A stretch of DNA of 64,000 nucleotides from Crocodylus rhombifer (taxonomy: Eukaryota; Chordata; Crocodylia; Crocodylidae): NCBI GenBank assembly GCA_038503035.1, contig JAVSML010024566.1, positions 192,776-256,775 on the forward strand. Direction: 5' to 3'. The notes beneath the pieces are model-generated. The model was not told the origin of the DNA. It did no database searches and saw only the letters and a program-made list of their open reading frames with translations. The first letter of the stretch is position 1; each line of letters starts with the position of its first letter. Both the position numbers and the translations under genes were made by a program. Shown here piece after piece: positions 1 to 12,129 of the stretch.

Positions 1-864
1 CAATATTCCCTTTCCTACACTAGTTACAGATGGTGCACTTGAAAATCTCATTCTAGTTTTAGACGTATTATTGGTTCCCGCTGTATTCTTTGTTTTAAGC
101 ATATGGCTAGAATTGGCAATTCTTCTAAAATGACAATGAACTCTTTAAATGCTCCCACTGAATCCGTCCAGTTCAATATTCAGGTTTGGCTGAGGTCGGA
201 CTGTCTCATCATCTTTCAGTCTCCTACTGGGCCCTAGAGCAGCAACTGACATAAGTAAGGAACAATGGTTGATAGAGCTTAAATTATGCATCATAGGGGT
301 ATTTCTCTGATTATGCATCAGAGCAAGGTATATCTCCACAAAACACATTTCCCAAATTCAGGGAGAGCCTAAACTTTGTGGCCTTCAGAATCTGGTAGAA
401 ACTCTTCTCTTTGGGGAGTTATATTCAAAATGACATGATGGAGTCACTTGGCTTCTCTTTGAATGGAATGCTTCAAGTCTTGAGGGTAAGCCAAAACAGC
501 AATATGCATACACCATTCATAATTATCTTTAAATAAGAGTATGCACCATAATGATCTTCTGGAAATAATAAACACAGCACAACTGGAAATAATAAACATA
601 AAGATGTCAATTGTGGTAAAGAAGAGATGTTTATTTCCCTTAGGAATTATTTCAACAGACAAGGTACTTTCCAAGAGGGCACTTGACATTAATATGCTAC
701 AAAATATCCAGTGCCTGCAAATAATTAACATTTCTGCAGTATTTATAACAAGTTTATATACTTAGAGAATGATGAGAGTACCATGGAAAAATTAACCACA
801 GCTGTTGTAATTGCAAGGTTGGTAGGGTATTTAAGGGCCAAACCAGACAAGGCCCATTAAATTA
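1..864. other. AT-rich interval, no gene recognised
   Basis: Reading frames here are short and show no recognisable domain. I saw no repeat that I could name and no RNA gene. Confidence 0.6.
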
Positions 865-872
865 GACTAAGG

Positions 873-1029
873 CAGTGCTTCTCAAACATTTCCTCAGCAT
901 GACCCCATTTATGGCCCCATTTCCTCAGCATTGCCCTTCACTCCCAACCCACAGCCCCCCACCCCTGCAACTCCATCTGCTGATGATGCAACTCCATTTG
1001 GGTCGTGACCCACAGTTTGGGAACTGCTG
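873..1029. mobile_element. hAT-like MITE 1, 8-bp target duplication
   Basis: A 157-bp non-autonomous DNA element. The left end reads CAGTGCTTCTCAAAC and the right end GTTTGGGAACTGCTG, which are imperfect inverted copies. The flanks GACTAAGG (865-872) and GACTAAGT (1030-1037) match at 7 of 8 positions. An 8-bp duplication with CAGTG-type ends is the signature of the hAT superfamily. It has no coding capacity, so it would have relied on a transposase made elsewhere. It lies 18 bp from the next MITE. Confidence 0.8.
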
Positions 1030-1047
1030 GACTAAGTTATACTAAAT

Positions 1048-1371
1048 CAGTGTTTCTTAACCTGTGGGTCATGACCCAAAAGTTGGTCATAAGAATATAT
1101 GAAAGTGTCACAAACAAACTTTAAAAATGGATTCTCCTTTTAGGAGAAAAGCATGGGAAACAGTGGCTTTTTCCTTACAGGCTGGCAGAGTTTTAGTCTG
1201 CAAGGAGCTGCTTGGGCCCTCCCTGACCATACATCTACCCACTGCCCCACACACTGAGGGCCTGGGACCTGGAGGCAGGGGACAGCAGGTCAAAAGTGAG
1301 GGGCACTACGTCTGGACTGGCCATTGATGTTTACAAATGGGTCGTGATACAAAAAAGGTTGAGAACCACTG
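1048..1371. mobile_element. hAT-like MITE 2, 8-bp target duplication
   Basis: A 324-bp element whose left end is CAGTGTTTCTTAACC and right end GGTTGAGAACCACTG, imperfect inverted repeats of the Charlie-like type. The flanks TACTAAAT (1040-1047) and TGCTAAAT (1372-1379) match at 7 of 8 positions, as expected for a hAT target duplication. The short ORFs inside are not transposase-like. Confidence 0.85.
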
Positions 1372-1590
1372 TGCTAAATGATCCGTAACATTCATAAAGA
1401 GAAGATGAAGTAGACATTCTGTTCTCTTTGTATTTTAAATCTAATAGAGACAAGCAAATGAAGGGGAAATAAGTTCTCTTAGGTCTTCTTTAACTAGCTT
1501 CTCTGAAGGAAGAGCCAAGGGTCATTATTCTAATATTTGGCTTTATATCAGAACTCAGTTCCTAACACTTCTGAATATAAACATCTAGAT

Positions 1591-1888
1591 CAGTGATTCT
1601 CAACCAGAGCGCCAAAGAACTTTGGTACGCCTTGAAAACCTTTCTAGGGTTCAATATTAGCACTGGTAGGTGTGAAATATGATTAACAAAATAAATTCAG
1701 AGATTTCACATAGGAATCCATAGTATTAAAACCATTCTGACCTTTTGTGGTCTGAGTTCTTTGCAACGTAAGAATTGTTCTATTGTTTTTCTATAGTCAA
1801 AAACAGAGTGAAAACTAAGCACTAACATTTTCTGAAGAGTGCCTTAAATCTATTGAGGGGTGCCTTGAGTCTAAAAAAAGAACCACTA
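1591..1888. mobile_element. hAT-like MITE 3, exact 8-bp target duplication
   Basis: A 298-bp element starting CAGTGATTCTCAACC and ending in AAGAACCACTA. It is flanked by identical ATCTAGAT at 1583-1590 and 1889-1896. Its 3' two-thirds resemble the right part of the interrupted MITE ending at 42067 (shared blocks around the 'gacct(c)ttgtgg' and 'gcattttctga' regions), so the two are copies of one family. Confidence 0.88.
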
Positions 1889-2270
1889 ATCTAGATCCTA
1901 AGCATGAAAGGTTACAGGCAAACCAAGTCTTTTAGGGCCCCCAAAATGAGAAGACCTTTACTTCTCAGGAAAAAAGAAAAGATCACTAGTATCTGAACTA
2001 GTAGACAGAACTAAGGCAGTCAATGGGTACAGGGAAACTGTAGATACAGTGTGCATGAACAGACTGTATACCTATTATCAGATCTGAGACAATAAGAGCT
2101 TGGTAAAGACAAAGTTTTAAGCCTGATTGATCTCCTTTAGATGTGAAGAACCAGTATATGCCAACAAGTCTTCAACTCTGCAGTTCAGACCTGAGGGCTC
2201 ACAGAAAGACAGTCTTCTATTTCTCGTTCAAGATGTAAAAGACTCCTGATAGGACAGTCCTAGGAGACTG

Positions 2271-2303
2271 ACTTCTTCAAAAAATTTTAATTTTTGAAGA
2301 AGT
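2271..2303. repeat. Perfect 13-bp hairpin
   Basis: ACTTCTTCAAAAA (2271-2283) is followed by a 7-nt spacer and its exact reverse complement (2291-2303). No T-tract or gene context gives it a function; it may be the core of an old foldback element. Confidence 0.7.
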
Positions 2304-2517
2304 TCCTTTAGAAAAAGTAGACCTGAAATGTATTAGTTGGGATCTTGATGCTTCTTCCATCAAGAGAAACTTGAGCTTTAAACTTCTACTCAACTTAGTA
2401 TTCATTCAAAGGTAAGCTAGAATGCTAATGTGCTTAATTTAATTTAAAGATATATTTGAAGATGGATTTCTGTTCATCTAGCACCAACAAAATATAAGAG
2501 CACTACCAAAATCCATA

Positions 2518-2571
2518 GCAAGAGAACTGACAGAAATCAGTCATGCAAGAGAACTGATAGAAATCAATCCA
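2518..2571 (+). repeat. Two-copy 27-bp tandem duplication
   Basis: Two adjacent 27-bp units, each starting GCAAGAGAACTGA, differ at only a few positions. This is a simple local duplication with no coding meaning. Confidence 0.8.
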
Positions 2572-3639
2572 TTAAAACACAATAGTACAGAATCCTTTCT
2601 AATTACTAACAATTTTTTTAAGGCTATACAATATAAATCATTATTAGACTATTCTAAATCAAAGAGAATATGGCAGAGGACAAAAATGAATGTTAAGAGT
2701 AGATAATGAAGACTGACAAGCTTGTGCCTTCAGTGGTAAGAAAAGAAGTGCTTTAGAACTGCAGCCCTTTTATATATCTTATGCCCAAAATTTGGATTTG
2801 CAAGTACTGTACAGAGTACTTTCTTTAGTTTCCCATTTGTGGTGCATTTCCTGGAGTACAGAATTACAGAGACAAATTTAAGATCAATACTTGTTGGTCA
2901 GATAATGATATATCTATAAACATGATATAAATTCCTTTGAGTTACAAATCCAATTGTCAGTTTGACCAATCATTCTGACAGTGATATTTTATTCAAAAGA
3001 TAAGAACAATTGATTTTGACAATCAGGTGCATCAGCACAATACACTAATTATTAAAGGATCCATAATAATCAGCTGTATTACTTACACTTGATGTTGTGA
3101 GAAATGAAATTGGTTTTCCTGAGCAGTGATGGCTGTTTGTTTTCTGTTTTTGGAATATTTTTGGAGAAAAGGTTACAGTCTAGCTCCTTGTCAGCCTCTA
3201 AGGTGTCTCCGTGTCCATGCTGCAATGCCTAAAATGTAGGCACCTTGGCTAAGAGCATGATCTTAATCAATAAAATTAGTCACCAATGCTTCCTATAGAG
3301 AAACCATGGAGATTTGGGTGTCTCCTCAGTGGGAATCCAGACTACCTGGTCACTCAGAAGAGGTACATCTACAGCTAGGCAAAAGGAAACATTAGACAAA
3401 AGGGGATATCTGAACTCCTAATCCTTTTCTGATCGGAAGTACAGGATTCAGGACTACAAGGACAATGTTTCCATCGTGTCAGAATACACGTGGCTCAGAA
3501 GACAGTTAACTGAAAGTAACACTGATTTCTGAATAGGTGATTACCATGACTCCCTCCCAGCTCTTAACTGGTTCTGCTGTTTCTTAGCAGGGAGGTCACA
3601 GAGGGTAGTGATGAGAGAATACTCTTCATCCTCTTAGGA

Positions 3640-4667
3640 CCTTTCCTGTCAGGTTTCCCATGGCTCTGTCTTGTTGCTCCTCCTATTCATTGTGTATATG
3701 AAGCTGCTGGACACATTTGTGTGGGGATTTGGAGTATCAGCTCTATCTAATGTTTTCATCTGACCTTGGCACTGCAGTCTCAGTCCTTTCCCAGTGCCTG
3801 GCTGCACTTTGGAACTGGATGTGGATGAACTGGTTGAAACTTAATTCAGATAAGGCAGAGGTATTGTTAGAGGGATTTAAAAACCTGGGAGAAACTGGGA
3901 CACCTATCACTGATGGTGTTTAGCCTCCTGTTGTCACTCAGGTTTGCAACCTTTGGATGCTCCTGGGTCTTTTGCTGTACCTGGAATGTAAAGTGGTAGC
4001 AGTGGCTTGGAGTGCCTTTCATCAAATCCATCTGGTGAGAAGATTGTGACCACTTCTTTCAGATTCAGATCACGCCACCATCATCCATGGTTTAAGGCTA
4101 GATTACTGAAATGAACTCTATATACCCTTTATAACCTTCCAGAAGTTGCCTTTCGTCAGGAATGGGTTGCCAGAAGGACATAACTGAAGTGGTTCCAAAG
4201 TCTGTACTGCCTTCCAGTAGCTTTTTAGGTGCAATTCAAGATGTTGGTTTTGATCTGTAGGTCCCTAAATGGTCTGGCCCTTACCTCTCTAAGGAATGGC
4301 TTCTTTCCTTATGACCCATCACAATTCCTAAGGTCAGCCCAGAGCAATTTCCTGCGAGTACCATCAATGCGCCAAAGTTCTCTTGGTGAAAATGCATGGG
4401 AGTTTGTTCTCAGCAACTGCACCTCAGTCCTGGAACTCCTTCCCCCTTTCACCCTGACATATTCTAGAAGCATCCCAAGACCTTGCTATTTGGGCAGCTA
4501 TTTAGCAAGGAAGGGTAATTTGGACATTGTTTGTTGGGGGAGGGTTGTGTTAGTTTTTAATAGTCTACCTGGTTTTATAACGTATGCTGTTCTATTTGTT
4601 CCTTTGTTCATTCTCCTGGTTTATAAAAGATTTTGTTATCTTACTGTAATGCACCCTGAGCCTTTGG
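3640..4667 (+). mobile_element. L2-type LINE fossil, reverse transcriptase C-terminal part
   Basis: Conceptual translation near 3730-3880 gives the L2 pattern that follows the catalytic YADD motif: a short spacer, then a CLAALWNWMWMNWLKLNSDKA-like stretch and LLEG. Further on, 4229-4440 matches the L2 segment QFKMLVLICRSLNGL near the C-terminus. Frames shift and stops occur between these blocks, so it is a decayed, 5'-truncated copy. Its 3' tail resumes at 5176 after an inserted DNA element. An active copy would encode endonuclease plus reverse transcriptase and copy its own RNA by target-primed reverse transcription. Confidence 0.75.
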
Positions 4668-5175
4668 CCACGTACAGACAGACATGAGGTACAGATGTTC
4701 AGGATTTTTCTCCCCAGAGAAAAAATGGCTGCTCTGGGAGAAAAATAAACCAAAAGCAACCAAAGTAAAGGTGGAGTGTAAAGGTCTATATGTTCTCTTC
4801 TGAGAGAAGCCACAGCACAGCCCTCCAGCATCCTACCTTCTCACAGAGACAATGTGTCATTCACTGGAGTCAACTGTTCCACTTAAGCCACACTGTGCAG
4901 CAGGGCGACAGGTTGCTCCTGATGAGTCTTGTTCAGCCAGTCAGGGATGCCCTGTGCATGCTGCCATTCTGTCTCCAGCCAGACTGAAGAATCCCACAGA
5001 GTACACTGAGATGTGGGCACGGGAGCCCACTGGCTGTGTGGCATCAGCACTGCAAGTTCTCTCCTCTTCAGGGACTCAGCATTCAAATGTTTGTTCAGGC
5101 ATCTCTCGGTAAACTTTTCTATGAGGAAAACAAACCCAGGAGAATTCTCCCAGATCATCTGAGTCTGTCTGCACA
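4668..5175. mobile_element. DNA element inserted in the L2 fossil
   Basis: About 508 bp separates the L2 body from its tail. The left end carries GTACAGACAGAC and the right end the inverse of GTGCAGACAGAC. The flanks GCCTTTGG (4660-4667) and GACTTTGT (5176-5183) agree at 6 of 8 positions, which fits an old hAT-size target duplication. It has no transposase ORF. The inner motif GTACAGATGTTCA recurs near 12138 and, with changes, at 56431. Confidence 0.6.
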
Positions 5176-5218
5176 GACTTTGTTGGGAAGGGAGTGTATA
5201 AATCAAATAAATAAATAA
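5176..5218 (+). mobile_element. L2 3' tail with (AAAT) repeats
   Basis: A short 'gggaaggg...tataaatc' block followed by AAATAAATAAATAA is the usual 3' end of L2-type LINEs. It continues the copy at 3640-4667 once the intervening element is removed. Confidence 0.65.
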
Positions 5219-8109
5219 CTACATAGCAAGTATGCTTGTCCAAGAAATTAAAATGCTGGGTGCTAGGCCCTTCTTATGGGGATTAATAAGCAGCTGAGTC
5301 CCTGCAGACTGTGGGAGCTAGGAGTACATCTCAATGACTGTGAAAGCACCCTCCCTACCTGGGCATCTTCTGTTGATGCTGCCGGCAAATGTATGTACTA
5401 AGGACCTTTTGTGCTTTAGTATTAGATCCTACTAAGGGATGTGAGGAGGGTATGCCGAACCCTGATTGAGTGAGCTCAAATAGGAGTCCAGGGATTTAAC
5501 TTGTTGATACCACATACTGATCTAATATAGTTTGCAATCAACTTTAACAGTCTCTTTGAAATTGGTCTCCCTTTGGATCTGCTGCCAAAAGAAGAAAATA
5601 GCTTAAGAACTTTGTATTAGACTAGACCTATTTGTACTTACATACTACAAAAGTTTTATTTACACCTGAGGTATGAATTTTGCTTCACTATTATTGAGAA
5701 TATTGAGGTCTTACAAAGCATATGTGTAAGCATATATACTGACTGATATAAAAGTCTGAGACCATGCTTGAAATGGGGTTTCATTGTTCCTCTGCCTTCA
5801 TAATAGGGTTGGAAACTTATATCCTGCTTCCCAAAATAATGGGCAGTAGAAATACAACCTTCCTTGATAAAGAAGAGGCACAAGTAAAAAGAACAGTTCA
5901 GTTGGTAATTCTAACAAGGCTGAAAGAACTAAGTTTAAAGTTCCACTACTGCATCGTTGTTCTAACTGAAGGATAAATATGAAATAATCTTCAGAAGTTT
6001 AACTGATAAAAGAAAAGCCAGGTACACCTTGAGGGCAGATGGCACGTTGAGACTGGCTAAAGTGAAATTAAAGGTAAACTTTTAACAATAACTCTAACAA
6101 AAACACTTTAAAAATAACAAGTTCTCCGAAATAAATACAGTGGAAGACTGCTTCAGGTAACAGTTTTTTATAACCCACTTTGTTGCATGAATTCTTATCG
6201 TAGAAGACTTCCTGCTGTTCAGCAGAATCCTCTGAAACGTCACAAACAACTCTTCACAGTAGACCTTGTTCAGATTGTGTCCATACAATGTTGTGTGGGG
6301 AGACTGAATACCAAAATGACACAAGACCTGGTTTCTCTAAGATTATATCCCTTTGATTGGCAGCGTTATACATGATGATTAGAAACATGTAAAATTTCCC
6401 AAACACAAAACTGGTGAGGAGATGCTGGAGCTATTAGAATTACATGAGTCTGGTCCTGTCTCACCCTCTTCAGCTCTGTAAGAATTGCTAAAAACAGAAG
6501 AAAGGTATTAAACAGCTATGGACAGCACTGAATTAGTAAGATATCAGCTATTGAGACTGAACTTTTCCCTTCCCAAGAACAAAATTATGGATACCGTGCG
6601 TGTCTTTGGTAGTGAGCAGGTTCACCTGAAGAATTTTACATTGGGAAAGACTTCAGTCTTAAAGACAGTTTTTATGAAGCAAAAGTTTTCCTACTTGGAT
6701 TGTTTGCCAACTTGCTAGCCTTCCTGTGAGATGCAAAGACAATAAAAGTACTTGATTTATGCAACATCACTCCGCCAACAGTACTACTTCTTAACATAAA
6801 GGACTGAATCTTGCACCTCTTTATCTAATACATAGCTGTTAGATTTTCTTTCAGGATCTGAACATTTATTACTGTTTTCAATGCTATTTGGGCCTGAAGA
6901 AAAGCTCTGAAAGTAATCTTGTAAATACAAATTTTGGCTAATTAAATTTATGTACTTTGGTCCACTGACAAACCATTTTGCTTCAGTGCACATAATAATA
7001 ATGCACATGACTTGTATTTACTGGTTGTCTTGGTTGAGATTTCAAAAAAGATGGCCTTTTATGAAGTAATGTCCCATAATTATTCTGTAATGATAGGATT
7101 TTAACAGTCCTTCTTTAGAAGTGGTAGAAAAGATTTGTATGCCAGCCTCCTTGCTCACTCAGTTCTAAGACATTTATGTGTTGTTTTACATCTTCTTGTG
7201 GCCATAATCTGTGTTCAAAATTGAACTAGATATGCCTGAGCCATTTTCTGAGGTGCAAGCAATCAAATTTGTGCTAGCATCTGAAAAAACTAATAGACTT
7301 TTTAAGCAAATGTTCTCCTGGATTGTCCATTAGGCCAGAACATTTTCCAGGACTTTACAAACTTACACTATGAATAACTGGATGTGATACTGATATATGT
7401 CACACCTGTAACAGTCTAAAGTATAATTCCAAATGTATAAATGATCCATATGACCTAGCATGCTTTGATATTTTCTGACTGCTGACAGAAGAGTGGTTTC
7501 TAAACCTGATATCAGGTAGTAGATATTTTGCAACATTTTCTGTAAAAGAGATACTTCTACTGTTCTAGTGTTTAAGTCTGTTCCAATAAATTCTATAGAT
7601 GGAGATGCAATCAGGTTTGACTTCTTGACCCTGAGTTTCCAACCTAAAAAGCAGATAAGCTAAGAACTGCTGGAGTAACTGGAGTAAGAAAGATTTGGGC
7701 ACACATGTAGACCATGCTGTTGAAAATGAGCTGACACTAGTATTTTGTGAACATGCGTTCCAGCCAAAAGGTCATGCAGAAACATTCTGAATTGATAAAG
7801 ATGGTTTTGTCTCAAAAAAAAAGGAATATCCAGTAGGCTGGATGTATTGCCATGAAAATAAATGTGTTGTAAGTCAAAGGTAACAGGTCAGTCAATGGAA
7901 TGTAATGGGAATGATCGATGGAAGAGTCAACAGTCAAACACTGATGCAGCAGATAAAGAAGTTCAGGCACCTGAACAAGAAGTACCATCCCCCTTTCTCT
8001 TCCAATATTAGAAAACAACAGTAAAAACTCTGTGGAATAAATGTTCTGAGTGATTGGTTATACTGCAACCAAACTCTAGAAGACAGAATCAATCTTTTGC
8101 GACATTACA
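5219..8109. other. AT-rich interval, no gene recognised
   Basis: About 2.9 kb without a recognisable gene or repeat. ORFs are under 80 codons and overlap on both strands, as expected by chance. Confidence 0.5.
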
Positions 8110-8310
8110 TAGGGCCGTGCGGCATTTCAGTGGAGAGCAGGCCCAATTCAGTGGCTGAATCTCTGAATCCGAATCAAATCAGAAAACTCTTTAATCTCTC
8201 TGAATTGAACTGGAACTCTCCAAATCAATTCAGAGAGGTTCAGAAAGATTTAGGGATTCGGACATAGACACAGTTTTAAATGTTTTTTCTACATACCTCT
8301 AGGTAGCAGG
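8110..8310 (+). repeat. Copy of an unclassified repeat starting TAGGGCCGTGC
   Basis: The start and the block around 'ggattcggacatag' resemble the repeat at 28158-28625 (TAGGCCTGTGC start, 'agattcggccatag' block). The two are likely copies of one family rich in AATC/GATT words. The superfamily is unknown. Confidence 0.5.
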
Positions 8311-9230
8311 CAGCTCATAAATGCTGGGACACATGGAGTGTCCAACAGAAGCGCGGGGGGATCCCCAGTGCACTCGGCAGCAGACCCGGAAGTGGACCAG
8401 AAGCACTTCCGGTCCACTTCTGGGTCTGCCAGAGAGCACACTGCAGATGGCATTTGGTATCTCTTTGGAGGGCCTCCCTGGCACCAATGCAACACTGGGA
8501 CCCCACAGGCCTGAAACCATTGTTGGGGCTTCACCCCCTTTTCTCTGGCTGTGCCCCCTCAGCCTAGGCCTGCCTTGGACCTTGGTTGTTCTTCTTGGGC
8601 TGCTTGAGCCTTGGTCCTAGTCTTGCCCTTCTCAGGCTGCTCAGTTCCCTGGGGTCCCTGGGCCCAGGCAAGGCTGCATTTATGCTGCTTGGCCCCCTAA
8701 AGTTTATGACCTTTGCAAGGCTCTATTCTGAGTGCCTCTCAGGTGCCCCCATGGCCTTCATATTACCCCTGCAGTCCTCTGATCTTAGACTTAAACATAA
8801 CACAAATATAAGCAAGCCACTTCCCAGACTAAACTTTACCCCTGCTCTGGGGCAATGCCCCACCACAAGCCAGGCTTCCTCTTTAGCTACTCAGCTCCCC
8901 TGGGTAGCTGAGGAGTCCATGGACCTGAAGCTCCTCTCTCCCAGGAGCTGCTTGTTCCACAGCATGAAGGGCCAGCCTGCCCCTTTTGCCTCAGGCCTTG
9001 GGTTTATATGTCTCTAAGCCACCCCGTTTTCCAATGATGTGCCTTCCCAGCCACACACAGGGGTTTCCCCTTTGCCTAATGGCCAGCCTATGCTCCTCTG
9101 CTGCAGCCCCATATAGCAGGCTTGGATGACTGCACTTTCTATTTAAAGTGACATGAACCTCTGACTTTCCAGCACTGCTTCTTGAATGCCTTGCAGATCA
9201 TACACTTGCTGCCCTCCTAAACAATGTAGT
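8311..9230. repeat. GC-rich block with palindromic core
   Basis: Base composition changes sharply from the AT-rich surroundings. At 8381-8428 two arms of about 23 bp pair almost perfectly with no real loop (core word GAAGTGGACC in both orientations). Pairing continues more loosely to about 8360-8450. The ORFs here (up to 143 codons) are low-complexity products of composition. It may be the interior of the DNA element that starts at 8110. Confidence 0.45.
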
Positions 9231-9702
9231 CTTACTGTGTCCATTATTTAAGGAAATTATTCTAGTGGTTCACCTATGAAGGTGAGGAACCCCAGCAATA
9301 ACCATCTAGTCTAAGATAATAATGTAATAGAACTTTTTTTTGCCAAATGACTAGAAAAAATATTTATCAAAATACAAAATAAAAAATTTAGCTAGCACTT
9401 TGTGGAGGCAATATCCAACTGGCAAAGATTTTTTTTTTTACCTTGTAATTAACTCTCTCAGGAAACAGCACACTAAAATACCATCATTTAGACAATTTCC
9501 AACAAGGACTGGAAGAGCTATTAGCATGAGAAAAACAAATGAAGAGTGATATTGTTAAGTGATCAAAAGACAAAACACAGAATGTGGGAGATATTATAAC
9601 AAATATAAAAGTTTCAAGCAGGTTTGACTGAAAAGGAGGTGCTTGAAAAGAGAACCTAAGGAAGTACCAGAACATTAGTGGATTCAGAAAAATGAAAAGT
9701 AT
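9231..9702. other. No gene recognised
   Basis: AT-rich sequence with T-runs between the GC-rich block and CR1-A. Nothing further was identified. Confidence 0.5.
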
Positions 9703-10510
9703 TAAAGCCCCCATGGCTCACCAAAAGCATCCGGGAATGTCTTCTAGATAAAAGAGAGGTGTACACCCAATGGAAGGGAGGGGCCATCACCAGGGAGGAT
9801 TATACTGTGGTTGCTCGGGGATGCAGGGGGGCAGTCAGGAAGGCCAAGGTGGGTATGGAACTGGGACTAGCTACCCAGATCAAGGACAACAAGAAGTCCT
9901 TTTTTAAATACATAGGAGGCAAAAAGAAGGTACCGGGTAATGTGGGGCCCCTGCAGGACATGCTAGGAAATTTGGTCGTCACACCAGACGACAAAGCTAA
10001 CTTATTTAACGACTTCTTTGCCTCCATTTTCCTGAGCAGGAACAAGATCAGCCCCTCACCGGGCTCCCCTCAGGCCCCAGGGGAGGTGCACCTAGGCCAA
10101 GGGTCAGGGAGGATCTAGCCAGGGAACTTCTGGAGGGACTGGATGTATTTAAATCAGCTGGTCCGGATTATCTCCACCCCAGAGTGCTGAGGGAATTAGC
10201 TGAGGTCATTGCGGGAACCCTGGCATGGCTTTACGAGCACTCGTGGTGCCAAAAGACTGGAAGAGGGCCAATGTGGTTCCCATCTTCAAAAAGGGGAGGA
10301 AGGAGGACTCGGGAAACTATAGGCCAGTTAGTCTTACCTCAATCCTGGGTAAGCTTTTTGAGAGAATTATTCTGGCACATGTACACGAAAGACCAGCAGG
10401 GGAGATTATGCTTGGGGCAACCAATACGGATTCACTAGAGGCAGGTCCTGTCAGACAACCTGGTCACCTTCTATGATCAGATCACCAAATCCTTAAATGC
10501 AGGGGCAGCA

Positions 10511-11413
10511 GTGCACATGGTCTTTCTGGACTTTCAGAAGGCCTTTGACACTGTCTCTCACCCCGTTCTCATTAAAAAACTGGGGGACTGTTGTGTCGAC
10601 ACCTACACAGTCAATTGGGTTGCCAACTGGCTGGAGGACCGCACCCAGGGAGTGGCACTGGATGGGTCATTTTCGACCTGGAGGGACGTGGGCAGTGGGG
10701 TTCCGCAGGGCTCAGTCCTCAGGCCCGCACTGTACAACATCTTCATCAGTGACTTGGATGAGGGGGTAAAAAGCACCATGTTCAAATTTGCTGATGACAC
10801 TAAGATGTGGGGGGATGTGGGCACTTTAGAAGGAAGGAACAGGCTACAATCGGACCTAGACAGGTTACAGGGGTGGGCCGACGAGAATAGGAGGGGATTC
10901 AACACTGACAAGTGCAAGGCAATGCACCTGGGGAGGAAGAACCAGCACCATACCTACAGGCTGGGGAACTCCCTTCTCGTCAGTGCAGAGGGAGAAAAGG
11001 ATCTTGGAGTCATCATTGATGCCAAGATGAACAGGGGCCAGCAGTGTAGGGATGCAGTCAGGAAGGCCAACCTCACCTTGTCATGCATCCACAGATGCAT
11101 CTCAAGCAGGTCCAAGGAGGTGATACTCCCCCTCTATGCGNNNNNNNNNNATGCGGCACTGGTCAGGCCGCAGCTGGAGCACTGCGCCCAGTTCTGGGCA
11201 CCGCACTTCAGGAGGGATGTGGACAACATGGAGAGGGTCCAGAGGAGGGCCACTCACATGATCAGGGGGCAGCAGGGTAGGCCCTACGAGGAGAGGCTAC
11301 GGGATCTGAACCTGTTCAGCCTCCCTAAGAGTAGGCTGAAGGGGGGATCTAGTGGCCTGTTACAAACTAGTCAGAGGGGACCAGCAGACACTGGGAAGTC
11401 CCTGTTCCCCTGA
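10511..11413 (+). pseudogene. CR1-A reverse transcriptase fragment
   Basis: A 300-codon open stretch with the three palm motifs: FLDFQKAFDTVSH (motif A, catalytic Asp), GVPQGSVLRP (motif B) and KFADDTKMWG (catalytic Asp pair). These are followed by the CR1 thumb and C-terminal region (CIHRCISSRSKEVILPLYA, LEHCAQFWAP). The Met at 10511 is not a real start, because homology continues upstream in another frame. The N gap at 11141-11150 puts unknown residues in the middle. The ORF also goes out of register with other copies just before its end. Known role of the family: reverse transcription of CR1 RNA at a nicked target. Confidence 0.85.
11141..11150. other. Assembly gap (10 N), probably spurious
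   Basis: The sequence before the gap ends in ATGCG and the sequence after it begins with ATGCG. In other CR1 copies the codons on either side are contiguous (PLY-A/S-ALVRP). Collapsing one ATGCG and removing the Ns restores that register, so the real gap length is likely zero. Confidence 0.8.
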
Positions 11414-11587
11414 GCACTACCAGGAGTGACTAGAAATAACGGTCACAAGCTGGCAGAGGGTAAATTCAGATTAGACATCAGGAGGCGCTACTTAACTGTC
11501 AGGGTGGCTGAGATCTGGAACCAACTTCCAAGCAAAGTGGTGCTGGCTCCTACCCTGGGGGTCTTTAAGACAAGGCTTGACAATCGG

Positions 11588-12129
11588 AAGACAAACTTAT
11601 AAAAATAATACTTTAAAAATGTCACATCCAACTTATATTCCTGACCATGAATTTATATCCAAAGGTGAGGGCTCTCTCCTCTATACCAGAAATTTCTCTA
11701 TACCCAATAAGTTAGAAACAAGGGAAAGCCATGTGTTTCAGAAAAATACAAAGATATGAGTTTTCTGTTTGGGTGCTGTTGTCACATTTCTGAGATATGA
11801 GGTTTAGAACTTTATTTAAAAAATAAGTTCTGATATTCTTTATAACTGCAAATTGCTCTCCCCCCACCCTCAAAACACACATACTTCTACAGTTTATATA
11901 CTTTGTCTAACACAAAAACAAACCTAAACAAAGACAAGGACCACAACATCAACAAAAAAACAGTTTACGATTTCATTACTGCTTCCTGCCTAATAGTTTT
12001 AGACAGTTAAACACAAACTTATTTGGCTATTATTGCCTCATTAAGTTTTCTCCTACATCATCACTGTTTGATTATATATATACACCTTTCAATACTTTTA
12101 GAGTATACTAAGGGAAACTATAGCTTTTC
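11588..12129. other. AT-rich interval, no gene recognised
   Basis: No domain, named repeat or RNA gene was seen. Confidence 0.5.

Larger units (their letters stand above)
1889..3639. other. AT-rich interval, no gene recognised
   Basis: No coding region or named repeat was seen except the hairpin at 2271-2303 and the short tandem duplication at 2518-2571, listed separately. Confidence 0.55.
9703..11587 (+). mobile_element. CR1-A LINE, truncated at both ends
   Basis: Translation begins in the linker between endonuclease and reverse transcriptase (PPWLTKSIR, then IKDNKKSFFKYIGG at about 9885-9925). It continues through the fingers region (NYRPVSLTSILGK at about 10315-10355) to the reverse transcriptase palm and thumb. 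Frame changes near 10118 and 10480 break the ORF. The 3' end stops after 'gtctttaagacaaggcttga' without the terminal TCTATGAAA repeats seen in CR1-B, D, E and F. The copy is therefore 5'-truncated, has lost its 3' terminus, and cannot move. It belongs to a somewhat different subfamily from CR1-D. Confidence 0.9.

Noticed and set aside
8586..9017. 143-codon ORF
   Set aside because: A leucine/proline-rich product of a GC-rich palindromic repeat; no homology recognised.
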